64,000 bases of DNA from JBEEOW01 sp041191405 (lineage in GTDB: Bacteria > Bacteroidota > Bacteroidia > Cytophagales > UBA9547), in assembly GCA_041191405.1 (NCBI GenBank), contig JBEEOW010000002.1, positions 1 to 64,000 on the forward strand, in the 5' to 3' direction. The number at the start of each line of letters is the position of its first letter. The stretch's first letter is position 1. Below, piece after piece: positions 35,475 to 43,651 of the stretch. Under the pieces are notes generated by a model that was not told where the DNA came from, made no database searches, and worked only from the letters and a program-made list of their open reading frames with translations. The position numbers and the translations under genes were made by a program.

Positions 35475-35807
35475 TCAGTCTAAATTTTCATCAGAATTTT
35501 CAATATCAACTTTTTTAAAAAACAATTCATATAAATCCTTTAGAATTAAATAAATAATAAGTGGCAAAACTAAGAAAGATAATTTATTATAGTAGTAAGC
35601 TCCTTCAAAATCAAAGTGAATTAAATGTTGAATTCCTCTAGTTAATCCACATCCATAACATTCTATATCAAAAAAAACTTTTGAAACACATAAAGATTTA
35701 CCTTTATCAAAAAATGTTTTGGGTAAAAACATTAATACAATATAAATGAAAAACAAAATACTGTAAATAACTATTTTTAACTTCTTTTCATCAATATTTT
35801 TAAACAT
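35475..35807 (-). CDS. DUF2752 membrane protein
   Basis: The 110-residue protein has two or three membrane helices and the DUF2752 cysteine motif as ECYGCGLTRGIQHL (about 50-63). The family's function is not known. It stops 8 bases before yidD starts and begins 2 bases after the preceding exported-protein gene, forming a tight three-gene unit. Confidence 0.85.
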   Translation of the reverse strand: MFKNIDEKKLKIVIYSILFFIYIVLMFLPKTFFDKGKSLCVSKVFFDIECYGCGLTRGIQHLIHFDFEGAYYYNKLSFLVLPLIIYLILKDLYELFFKKVDIENSDENLD

Positions 35808-35809
35808 AC

Positions 35810-36727
35810 TTATTTGTTAATTTTAATGAACACAAATTGACCAGTTTTTAATTTAGTTTGAAAAGGTATAGTTTGATTACCATTCTGTAAAAATCCAGTC
35901 AAAGTATTTTTAGCTGAAGAACCTTCATTCTCAGCATAAATCTTTATTTCAGTTACACCTAAATTTACAGGAATTTCTATAGTTTTTCTATCTTGTTTTA
36001 TAGTTAAGTTATCATGGATTAAGGTTCCATTAACATAAATATCAACTTGATCATTATCTTCTAAATAACTATCCCAAACAACTAATTTTACAACCTTATC
36101 TAAAGCTTTTATATCTAAAACATCATTCGATGTTAATGTTTTAAAATCTTTCAAAGCATTTTTAAGTTTTGAAATCTCATTATGTAAAGTATCTTTATTT
36201 TTAGTTTTTGATTTGATATCTTCCAACAATTCTGCACTTGCCATATATATCATTCCGTGAGCACACTCAACTCCATTTGGAAATTTTGCTTTAAAAACCC
36301 CTTTTATATAGAACTTACCCTTAAATTTTTCAAATTTTAAATTATTTATTTGAACATAACAAAAACTACTTGGATCAGCTTTTGATTTAGTTGAAATATT
36401 TTTTGTTTCTTGAAAAGAAATTGTATTATCATCAGAATTTATTTTTCCTTCAATTGACGATTCAGTACAATTTTTACCATAAAAGTCTGTAATTGACTTA
36501 CCTATAATTTTCCCCGTTTCATCTTTTGAAAAAATCAATTTGTACGAAATATATTGCCCTTCGGAGGTCTGTAAAGTTCCTATAAATTCTTGTTTCAGTT
36601 GTTCGATCTGACAATAACCATTTTTAAAAACAAAGAACAAAATAATAAATAATAAAATACTTGTTTTTTTTTTGAAGTTAATATTGTTATACATATCTTG
36701 TGAGCGAATTATTAAAATATTCAACAA
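35810..36727 (-). CDS. Exported protein of unknown function
   Basis: The 305-residue ORF has a signal peptide with core ILLFIILFFVFKNGYCQ. The first ATG lies 11 codons upstream of a better-placed Met (MYNNINFKKKTSILLFIIL, at 36694), which may be the real start. The middle has a strand-rich region (EFIGTLQTSEGQYISYKLIF), and the C-terminus contains VDIYVNGTLIHDNLTI ... VTEIKIYAENEG, a small Ig-like beta-sandwich pattern. Function unknown. It is in a tight unit with DUF2752 and yidD. Confidence 0.72.
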   Translation of the reverse strand: MLNILIIRSQDMYNNINFKKKTSILLFIILFFVFKNGYCQIEQLKQEFIGTLQTSEGQYISYKLIFSKDETGKIIGKSITDFYGKNCTESSIEGKINSDDNTISFQETKNISTKSKADPSSFCYVQINNLKFEKFKGKFYIKGVFKAKFPNGVECAHGMIYMASAELLEDIKSKTKNKDTLHNEISKLKNALKDFKTLTSNDVLDIKALDKVVKLVVWDSYLEDNDQVDIYVNGTLIHDNLTIKQDRKTIEIPVNLGVTEIKIYAENEGSSAKNTLTGFLQNGNQTIPFQTKLKTGQFVFIKINK

Positions 36728-36753
36728 TTTAAAACTAAGTTTTCACAATTACA

Positions 36754-37155
36754 ATGAAAAAACATTTTATTACCGTTGCGTTAGGATTTGCTTTATTAGC
36801 AAACAATGCATTTGCTTCTTTCCCAGTTGTTAAAAAAGAAGCTACAAAACAAGAAACTTCAGTTTCTACTAAAGCAGATGCTTCTATCCAAGCTAATGCT
36901 GAAGAAATTACTTCTTCAAACGAAACAATTTCAGAAGTTTCATCAATTAATGATGCAAAAACTGTTACTAAAACTACAGGAGACAATGAAATGTTAATTT
37001 TATTAGCTCTTTGGTTCTTCTTAGGAGGTTTAGCAGCACACAGATGGTACAAAGGTAAACCAGCTGGTTACAACATTCTTTTCATCTTAACTGCTGGAGG
37101 TTGTGGTATCTGGGCAATTATCGACTTAATTAACATCATTACTGGTAAATTCTAA
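36754..37155 (+). CDS. TM2-domain-like membrane protein
   Basis: The 133-residue protein has a signal peptide (about 1-22) and a Ser/Thr/Glu-rich stretch. Its C-terminal TM2-type pair of helices contains LALWFFLGGLAAHRWYKGK and GCGIWAIIDLINIITGK. TM2 proteins are poorly understood membrane proteins. ATG and signal peptide agree. A strong terminator follows. Two shorter ORFs in other frames of this segment are shadows. Confidence 0.85.
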   Translation: MKKHFITVALGFALLANNAFASFPVVKKEATKQETSVSTKADASIQANAEEITSSNETISEVSSINDAKTVTKTTGDNEMLILLALWFFLGGLAAHRWYKGKPAGYNILFILTAGGCGIWAIIDLINIITGKF

Positions 37156-37174
37156 TATTTACATAGATGAAATA

Positions 37175-37210
37175 AAAAAAGCTGATTTCTTAATTGAAAT
37201 CAGCTTTTTT
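37175..37210. terminator. Intrinsic terminator after the TM2 gene
   Basis: Stem AAAAAAGCTGATTTC / GAAATCAGCTTTTTT with a 6-base loop, between convergent TM2 and pgi genes. Confidence 0.88.
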
Positions 37211-37280
37211 TATTTTGTTTTTTTGTCTAATACAAATGACTACCAAATTTAGATAGCCATTTGTATTTTATTTATTTTCA

Positions 37281-38918
37281 CTATTTAATACTTTTATAAT
37301 AATTTATTAAACCATTGGTTGATGAATCATGTGAAGTAATTTTTTCATCAGTAATTAATTCAGGTAAAATTTTGTTAGCCAATTGTTTACCTAATTCTAC
37401 TCCCCATTGATCAAATGCATTGATATCCCAAATTACAGATTGTACAAATATTTTATGTTCATACATTGCTATTAATGCTCCTAATACTTCTGGAGTTAAT
37501 TGTTTGAACAGAATACTATTTGTTGGCCTGTTTCCAGAAAAAACTTTGTGTGGAGTCAATGTTTCAACTTCCTCAGCAGATAAACCAGCTTTTACTAATT
37601 CTACTTTTGCTTCTTCGGCTGTTTTACCTTTCATCAATGCTTCTGTTTGTGCAAAAAAGTTTGCCAACAACTTAGGATGATGATCACTTAATGGATTATG
37701 ACTTATTGCAGGTGCAATAAAATCTGCTGGTATTAATTTAGTCCCTTGGTGAATTAATTGATAAAAAGCGTGTTGCCCGTTGGTACCTGGTTCGCCCCAA
37801 ATAATTGGTCCTGTTGCATAATCAACTGTTTCACCTGATTTTGTAACACCTTTACCATTTGATTCCATATCTCCTTGCTGGAAATAAGCTGCAAAACGAT
37901 GTAAGTATTGGTCATAAGGTAAAATAGCATGACTATCAGCTTCAAAAAAGTTATTATACCAAACTCCCAATAAAGCCAAAATTACAGGAATATTTTTTTC
38001 AAGTGGTGTATTTCTAAAATGCTCATCAACTTTGTGAGCTCCTTTTAATAATGCTTCAAAGTTATCAAATCCAACATAAACTGCTAATGATAAACCAATT
38101 GCCGAACAAAGCGAATATCTACCTCCTACCCAATCCCAAAATTCAAACATGTTTTCAGTATCAATGCCAAATGCCGCAACAGCTTTTGCATTGGTACTTA
38201 ATGCCACGAAATGACTAGCAACTGCTTCAGAAGGAAGTTTGGCTAACAACCAAGCTTTTGCAGAATCGGCATTGGTTAAGGTTTCTTGAGTAGTAAAAGT
38301 TTTTGATGCTACAATAAATAATGTAGTTTCTGGATTTAACTTTTTTAAAGTTTCAGCAATATGCGTTCCATCAACATTTGAAACAAAATGTACATTTAAT
38401 TTTTCAGATGCATAAGGTTTCAAGGCTTCAGTTGCCATAAATGGACCTAAATCAGAACCACCAATACCAATATTTACAACATCAGTAATTGATTTACCTG
38501 TAAATCCTTTCCAAGCCCCGCTTCTTACTTTTTCGCAAAATGCTTTCATTTTAGCCAATACTGCATTTACAGCTGGCATAACATCTTGTCCGTCAACTAA
38601 AACTGGTCTATTGCTTCTGTTACGTAATGCAGTATGTAAAACAGCTCTTTTTTCAGTGTTATTGATTTTTTCACCGTTGAACATGGCTTTTGCATGTTCC
38701 TCAACACCTGATTCTTTTGCTAATTGAACCAAAAGTGAAAGGGTTTCATCGGTGATTCTATTTTTAGAAAAATCAACTAAAATATCATCAATTTTAAGTG
38801 AAAAGTTATCAAAACGATTAGGCTCAGCGGCAAATAAATCTTTGATATGTAAGTTTTTAACTTTTTCAAAATGTGCAGTAAGTGCTTTCCAAGCAGGCAA
38901 TTGAGTAAGTTTTCCCAT
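37281..38918 (-). CDS. pgi: Glucose-6-phosphate isomerase
   Basis: The 545-residue enzyme interconverts glucose 6-phosphate and fructose 6-phosphate. Full-length signatures are seen: the sugar-phosphate-binding stretch DVVNIGIGGSDLGP (about 145-158), FIVASKTFTTQETLTN, and the catalytic-site region ENMFEFWDWVGGRYSLCSAIGL. It is the long (E. coli-like) form. A heptamer array fills the gap upstream towards the NUDIX gene and ends at the start codon region. Confidence 0.95.
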   Translation of the reverse strand: MGKLTQLPAWKALTAHFEKVKNLHIKDLFAAEPNRFDNFSLKIDDILVDFSKNRITDETLSLLVQLAKESGVEEHAKAMFNGEKINNTEKRAVLHTALRNRSNRPVLVDGQDVMPAVNAVLAKMKAFCEKVRSGAWKGFTGKSITDVVNIGIGGSDLGPFMATEALKPYASEKLNVHFVSNVDGTHIAETLKKLNPETTLFIVASKTFTTQETLTNADSAKAWLLAKLPSEAVASHFVALSTNAKAVAAFGIDTENMFEFWDWVGGRYSLCSAIGLSLAVYVGFDNFEALLKGAHKVDEHFRNTPLEKNIPVILALLGVWYNNFFEADSHAILPYDQYLHRFAAYFQQGDMESNGKGVTKSGETVDYATGPIIWGEPGTNGQHAFYQLIHQGTKLIPADFIAPAISHNPLSDHHPKLLANFFAQTEALMKGKTAEEAKVELVKAGLSAEEVETLTPHKVFSGNRPTNSILFKQLTPEVLGALIAMYEHKIFVQSVIWDINAFDQWGVELGKQLANKILPELITDEKITSHDSSTNGLINYYKSIK

Positions 38919-38921
38919 ATT

Positions 38922-39043
38922 TATAGTTATCGGTTATCAGTTGTCGGTTAATATTAATCTGTTCTCAGTATTGAGTTGTCAGCAAATAAACATTAAAGAA
39001 TTATCTAAAGTCTTACGTCTTTAATCTTAAATCTAACAAACTA
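38922..39043 (-). repeat. Heptamer-repeat array, two classes (ACTGATA and AAGATTT)
   Basis: On the plus strand 38922-38982 reads TATAGTT, ATCGGTT, ATCAGTT, GTCGGTT, AATATTA, ATCTGTT, CTCAGTA, TTGAGTT, GTCAGC, nine units in phase. The segment 39001-39043 reads TTATCTA, AAGTCTT, ACGTCTT, TAATCTT, AAATCTA. Together they fill the gap between the NUDIX stop and the pgi start. Confidence 0.82.
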
Positions 39044-39049
39044 AAAGTG

Positions 39050-39625
39050 TCATACGCCTTTTAAACGTGCAAGTTTCAATAAACCTACTATACTAATAGC
39101 GTCAGTAATTTCATTGTTCATTATCATTTCAATAGCATCTTTAAGATGTACCTTAATAATGGTTAAATCTTCAGTATCTTCAAATTCGGTTTCCGCCTGA
39201 GTTAATCCTTCGGCAACAAACACAAAACCTTCTTCGTCAGTTACTGAATTTGAGGTATGTATGCGAGAAATTATTTCCCATTTTTGGGCAATAAAACCCG
39301 TTTCTTCCTTTAATTCTCGTTTTGCAGTTTCTAAAATATCTTCGCCAACTGGTCCGCCCCCCATAGGTATTTCCCAACTATATTCATCTAAAGGATAACG
39401 ATATTGTCCAACCAAAAAAGTATAACCATCAGTATCTAAAGGAATTATACCAATAGCTTTATTTTTAAACGAAACTTTTCCATAAATACCATCTGTACCT
39501 CCAGGGGTAATTACTTTATCCTCACGTACTTTTATCCAAGCATTTTCATAAATATCAGTACTTGATTTCACTTTCCAAGGATTAGGTTCGCTTGTGTTTT
39601 TTGGGAAATTAAAATCCATAATCAA
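39050..39625 (-). CDS. NUDIX hydrolase (ADP-ribose pyrophosphatase-like)
   Basis: The 191-residue protein has the Nudix box GGPVGEDILETAKRELKEETGF (about 95-115) with the REL and EET metal ligands. The preceding PLDEYSWEIPMGG and the following ISRIHTSNSV match the ADP-ribose/nucleoside-diphosphate-sugar pyrophosphatase subgroup. A cytoplasmic house-cleaning role is usual. It is followed by the heptamer array in front of pgi. Confidence 0.9.
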   Translation of the reverse strand: MIMDFNFPKNTSEPNPWKVKSSTDIYENAWIKVREDKVITPGGTDGIYGKVSFKNKAIGIIPLDTDGYTFLVGQYRYPLDEYSWEIPMGGGPVGEDILETAKRELKEETGFIAQKWEIISRIHTSNSVTDEEGFVFVAEGLTQAETEFEDTEDLTIIKVHLKDAIEMIMNNEITDAISIVGLLKLARLKGV

Positions 39626-39714
39626 CTAAATTATAATTGTAAAATTTGAAAGTGAAAAAGTACAAAATTACTTTATATTAAACAAATGAAAAGATTGTTG
39701 AATACCTATAAAAC

Positions 39715-39744
39715 GAAAAAGGATTAGATATTGCTATCTAATCC
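39715..39744 (-). terminator. Intrinsic terminator of tRNA-Asp
   Basis: A perfect stem GGATTAGATA / TATCTAATCC with a TTGC loop, followed on the minus strand by a T-run. It lies 6 bases after the tRNA 3' end. Confidence 0.88.
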
Positions 39745-39749
39745 TCTTG

Positions 39750-39823
39750 CGGTCCGGACGGGACTCGAACCCGCGACCTCCGCCGTGACAGGGCGGCATT
39801 CTAACCAACTGAACTACCGAACC
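39750..39823 (-). tRNA. tRNA-Asp (anticodon GTC)
   Basis: The 74-base gene folds into a complete cloverleaf: 7-bp acceptor stem GGTTCGG / CCGGACC (one G-T pair), D-arm, anticodon arm with loop CTGTCAC (anticodon GTC), and T-arm with GGTTCGAGTCC. CCA is not encoded. The tRNA stands alone with its own terminator. No integrase or direct-repeat attachment site is visible at its 3' end. Confidence 0.95.
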
Positions 39824-39825
39824 GT

Positions 39826-40127
39826 TTCTGATTAATTTTTCAGTTCACAAAAGTAGCCATTTTCAGTAAATAACCCAACATTTAACTAAAAATATTTATA
39901 ATTATTTTTAACACTATGATAATCAATTAGTAATTTTTGAAAATATTTTATTAACTTTTAAATAACTAAAACCTTTAATTATAAACGACGTTAAAACCTC
40001 TACTTTAAAGTAAGGGCTTAACAGAATTACCCATTAAAAAATATTTTTAAACAACACACACAATTAATAAAAGGTAACAATTACTTGTTACCTTTTATTT
40101 TTGCTTATTTTTGAAAAAAAATAAATT
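39826..40127 (+). other. Gene-free AT-rich interval with a free-standing hairpin
   Basis: This 302-base interval separates tRNA-Asp (minus) from the truncated haemoglobin gene (plus). It contains no convincing ORF. The only clear structure is a terminator-like hairpin at 40069-40096 (AAAAGGTAACAA / TTGTTACCTTTT), which has no obvious upstream gene on the plus strand. A small RNA, a leader attenuator or a relic are possible. Confidence 0.5.
40069..40096 (+). terminator. Terminator-like hairpin without an upstream gene
   Basis: A 12-bp stem with a 4-base loop (TTAC), followed by a short T-run. It lies 31 bases upstream of the haemoglobin ATG. It could end an unrecognised short transcript or act as a leader hairpin of the next gene. 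Confidence 0.6.
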
Positions 40128-40505
40128 ATGGAAAAGTTAAAAAATGATATTACAAATGCACAAGATGTAAAATTATTGGTTGATTCATTTTATGATAAAA
40201 TAAATAAAGATGATTTACTTTCTCCAATTTTTAACCAAATAGCACATGTACATTGGGATGCGCACCTAGAAAAAATGTATAAATTTTGGGGTACTATGTT
40301 ACTTAACGAACAATCGTACAAAGGAGCGGCTTATCAAGTGCATGCAAATTTACCTGTTGAAAGCAAGCACTTTAAACGTTGGCTCGAGTTATTTAATGAA
40401 ACAGTTGACTCATATTTTACTGGAATAAATGCTGATGATGCTAAAAAAACGGCTTACACTATTGGCTTAACTTTTCAGGCTAAAATGGGGATTAGTTTTC
40501 AGTAA
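40128..40505 (+). CDS. Group III truncated haemoglobin
   Basis: The 125-residue protein has the 2-on-2 globin pattern of group III: FYDKINKDDLLSPIF, WGTMLLNEQSYKGAAY and VHANLPVESKHFKRWLELF. His81 in KHFKRWL is the expected proximal haem ligand. Members bind oxygen, NO or sulfide; the physiological role is not fixed. No electron-transfer partner is adjacent. A short heptamer array follows the stop codon. Confidence 0.9.
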   Translation: MEKLKNDITNAQDVKLLVDSFYDKINKDDLLSPIFNQIAHVHWDAHLEKMYKFWGTMLLNEQSYKGAAYQVHANLPVESKHFKRWLELFNETVDSYFTGINADDAKKTAYTIGLTFQAKMGISFQ

Positions 40506-40537
40506 ATAGTTTTAGGTTTTCAGTTTATAGTTACGTG
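40503..40537 (+). repeat. Short heptamer-repeat array (CAGTTTT class)
   Basis: It begins at the haemoglobin TAA stop and reads TAGTTTT, AGGTTTT, CAGTTTA, TAGTTAC. Four units, weaker than the long arrays but starting in the same place relative to a stop codon. Confidence 0.6.
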
Positions 40538-40611
40538 GAATGACATGACTCTACGGCTTAGTATCACTTTTACTAATGACCTATGTCATATTTTTAAAGT
40601 CATCTTGATTT

Positions 40612-40619
40612 TACTTTTG
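40612..40619 (+). promoter_or_regulatory. Candidate -7 promoter element (TACTTTTG)
   Basis: Matches TAnnTTTG and ends 25 bases before the desaturase ATG at 40645, in an AT-rich segment. Confidence 0.5.
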
Positions 40620-40644
40620 TATTATTATCATACAAAAAAATCAA

Positions 40645-41415
40645 ATGGCTACTATCCTAATCTTCTTCGCATTGCATTGGTATTTATCTTTGTTTGCACA
40701 AACCTTCTTCTTGCACAGATATGCTGCACACCAAATGTTTACGATGAGTAAATTCTGGGAAAAAGTATTTTATATATTAACCTATATTTTTCAAGGTTCA
40801 TCGTTTTTAAGCCCTAGAGCATACGGAATTATGCATCGTTTACATCATAGCTATGCTGATACAGAAAAAGATCCACATTCACCTAAATATTCGGATAGTT
40901 TATGGGATATGATGTGGAAAACAAAAAACATTTATAATGATATTTTAAATGATAGAGCTAATCTTGAACCAAAATATTTTAAAAATATACCAAATTGGGA
41001 ATTTATAGAAAATCTTGGTGATCAATGGTTATCTCGTTTAGCTTGGGGAACAGCTTACTCTTTATTCTATATCAAATTCGTACCTATTGAATTAGGATGG
41101 CAATATGGTTTATTGTATTTATTATTACCAATTCACTTTTTAATGGGACCAGTACATGGTGCAATTATAAATTGGTTCGCACATAAATATGGCTATGTAA
41201 ACCATATTGTAAATGACACAGCAAAAAATTTATTACCCGTTGATTTTTTAATGTTTGGCGAAAGTTACCATAATAATCATCATAAATTTGGTGGTAGAGC
41301 AAACTTTGGTGGCGACAGATGGCATGAGTTTGACCCAGCATATCCTATTATACTCTTTTTTAACTTAATAGGGATAGTTAAATTGAAAAGAAATAATGAT
41401 TTAAATTATATGTAA
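40645..41415 (+). CDS. Membrane fatty-acid (acyl-CoA) desaturase
   Basis: The 256-residue protein has four or so membrane helices and the three histidine boxes of diiron desaturases: HRYAAH (about 24-29), HRLHH (about 61-65) and HNNHH (about 211-215). It introduces a double bond into acyl chains and so adjusts membrane fluidity. Start MATILIFFALHWYLSLFAQTF matches the family. An ORF overlapping its 5' end in another frame is a shadow. A terminator follows. Confidence 0.92.
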   Translation: MATILIFFALHWYLSLFAQTFFLHRYAAHQMFTMSKFWEKVFYILTYIFQGSSFLSPRAYGIMHRLHHSYADTEKDPHSPKYSDSLWDMMWKTKNIYNDILNDRANLEPKYFKNIPNWEFIENLGDQWLSRLAWGTAYSLFYIKFVPIELGWQYGLLYLLLPIHFLMGPVHGAIINWFAHKYGYVNHIVNDTAKNLLPVDFLMFGESYHNNHHKFGGRANFGGDRWHEFDPAYPIILFFNLIGIVKLKRNNDLNYM

Positions 41416-41442
41416 TATTATATTTTTGGATTGGTTAAATGA

Positions 41443-41475
41443 GCCACTTGTTAAGAAATTGACGAGTGGTTTTTT
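41443..41475 (+). terminator. Intrinsic terminator after the desaturase gene
   Basis: Stem CCACTTGT pairs imperfectly with GACGAGTGG and is followed by a run of six T. Confidence 0.78.
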
Positions 41476-41575
41476 AGTTTTAGACCAAAAAACTAAGTAA
41501 AATTCATTAAAAAAAAAATTAAACAAACTAAAAAAAATAAGAATCGTAGGAGTAATAAAATTATAGAATAAAATT

Positions 41576-43569
41576 ATGAAAAAACAACTACTAATTCTCT
41601 TAGCTCCTATTTTATTTTCAACTGGTGCTTTTGCTCAAGCCAATTTAGCAAGTGCAGATTCTATAGATTTAGAAAACATTTCTCTTGAAGAGTTAATGAA
41701 TATCAAAATAACAGTAGCATCCAAAACTGCTCTTACTCAGAGAGAATCACCAGCGATTGTTTCTGTAATAACTGAAAATGATATTAAAAACATTGGTGCT
41801 AGAGATATGCTTGATGTTTTACGCCTAATTCCAGGATTCTCTTTTAATCAAGATGTTACAGGTTTAGTAAGTTGGTCATTGAGAGGGAACTGGGGAAATG
41901 AAGGAAAAATTTTACTTTTAGTTGATGGGCAAGAAATGAATGAAATTGCATTTGCATCAAACTATTTCGGTAACAGATTTGATGTTAGTCAAATTAAGCG
42001 TATAGAAGTTATTCGTGGACCGGGTTCAAGTATTTATGGTGGTTATGCCGAACTTGGTGTGGTACATATAATAACAAAAGACTCTGATCAACTTAACGGA
42101 TTGCAAGTAGCTGGAACTTACGGTCAACTTGAAGGTGCAACAGGAAGGTCAAACCTAAGTATTGCTGGAGGAAAAAATATTAATGGATTTAAAATTAGTC
42201 TAGGCGCTTATTTATCTAAAGGACAAAGAGGTATTAATAATTATACTGATATTTATGGTGCATCTAGTTCAATGAAAAACAATTCAAACTTAAACAATAA
42301 CCAATTAAATTTAGGTATTAAATATAAAGGATTATCGTTAAGAAGTATTGCAGAACAATACAATACTACAGCTTTAAATCATTATGATGTTATTATGCCT
42401 TATGGTGTAAAAGTTAGTTACGGTTCTTGGGTAAATGAATTAAAATATGATTTCAAATTAGGTAGTAAAATAACATTAACACCTAAAATTAATTCTAACT
42501 TTTTTCAACCTTATGCTGTTTCTGATTCGAACAGTGCAACATATGTTGTAAATGCAAATAGAACTACAGGAGGCTTGCATTTAAATTATGATATAAATGA
42601 TAATATAAACTTAATTGCTGGTGTAGAATATTTTAGAGATTATGCAAAAAATACTCGTCAACAAGATGATTGGAATAACTACGGTGATAAAAATAATATT
42701 TCCTATGGTACATTAGGGGCTTATGCTCAAACTTTAGTTAAAACTAAAATTGTAAATTTCACCGCAGGCTTAAAAGCAATTAACCATGAAGTATTTGGGT
42801 CGGCAATAGCTCCAAGATTAGGATTTACTAAAATTATTGGAGACTTCCATTCAAAATTACTTTATAATAGAGCTTTTAGAACACCTACTGTTGACAACTT
42901 AAAAGCAAATCCAAACGTGAAACCAGAAATCACTGATGTATTTGAGCTTGAAATAGGCTATAAGATAACTCCAAATTTCATTGTTTCAGCAAATGCATTT
43001 GACATAACCATATCTAAACCAATAGTATACTTTACACCTCCTGGTACAACTGGAACATACGACAATTTCTCAAAATCTGGAACTAGAGGTATTGAAACGG
43101 AATTTAGATATCAAACACCAACATGGTATATTGCTGGTAATTTTCATATTATACAGCTGCGGGTAAAAATGGGGTAGAATTATATAAAGTCGATAATAAT
43201 CAAAATCAAAATCTGGGTAATCCTCAACATAAAATAAACTTAATGTCGAACTTTAAAATTCAAGATATTTTCTATTTTTCGCCTTCAGTAACTTATTTAT
43301 CTTCTAAATCAGGATTTAATAGATTAATAAACGACTCAACAGCAGCACAAAGTGTGTTACCATCAAACACAATGTTGAATTTCGGTATTGGTAAAGATAA
43401 TATTTGGGGTTGTATTGATGTAAACTTAACAGCTTATAATTTACTTGATCAAAAAGCTACATTTGTTCAACCTTATGGTATAAGTTCAAACCCTGCTTTA
43501 CTTACTCCACTAACAAGTACAGGAAGAGAATATGTAGTAAGATTAACTTACAGATTTAAAAAGGATTAG
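41576..43569 (+). pseudogene. TonB-dependent receptor interrupted by a frameshift
   Basis: The intact gene would encode about 664 residues: signal peptide (about 1-20), plug domain (about 45-165; KTALTQRESPAIVSVITEND, IEVIRGPGSSIYGG) and a beta-barrel ending in TYRFKKD. The reading frame breaks at 43141-43145. The first part stops at 43177 after 533 residues; the rest (from about 43144) is open in the next frame to 43569. Adding one T to the run at 43141-43144 joins both frames (NFSYYTAAGKNG). This is either a sequencing or assembly error in a short homopolymer or a genuine recent mutation. No carboxypeptidase-like N-terminal domain is present. Confidence 0.85.
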
Positions 43570-43576
43570 TATTTTT

Positions 43577-43610
43577 AAGACTTAAGATTAAAGACAAAAA
43601 TTATAATTTC
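43577..43610 (+). repeat. Short heptamer-repeat array, AAGACTT class
   Basis: Reads AAGACTT, AAGATTA, AAGACAA, AAATTAT, AATTTC. It begins 8 bases after the TonB receptor stop and is followed directly by a terminator stem. Confidence 0.65.
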
Positions 43611-43611
43611 T

Positions 43612-43640
43612 AAGCCGATTGTTTAATAAACAATCGGCTT
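43612..43640. terminator. Bidirectional terminator-like hairpin
   Basis: Stem AAGCCGATTGTTTA / TAAACAATCGGCTT between the TonB receptor and rlmD, which converge. Confidence 0.85.
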
Positions 43641-43651
43641 TTCAATAAAAC

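Noticed and set aside
36806..36997. Leu/Lys-rich ORF in another frame of the TM2 gene
   Set aside because: Low-complexity shadow of the Ser/Thr/Lys-rich segment.
39715..39823. tRNA-associated integration site
   Set aside because: No integrase, no second copy of the tRNA 3' end, and neighbouring genes are housekeeping.
40545..40751. Plus-strand ORF overlapping the start of the desaturase gene
   Set aside because: Out of frame with the His-box protein; includes upstream non-coding sequence.
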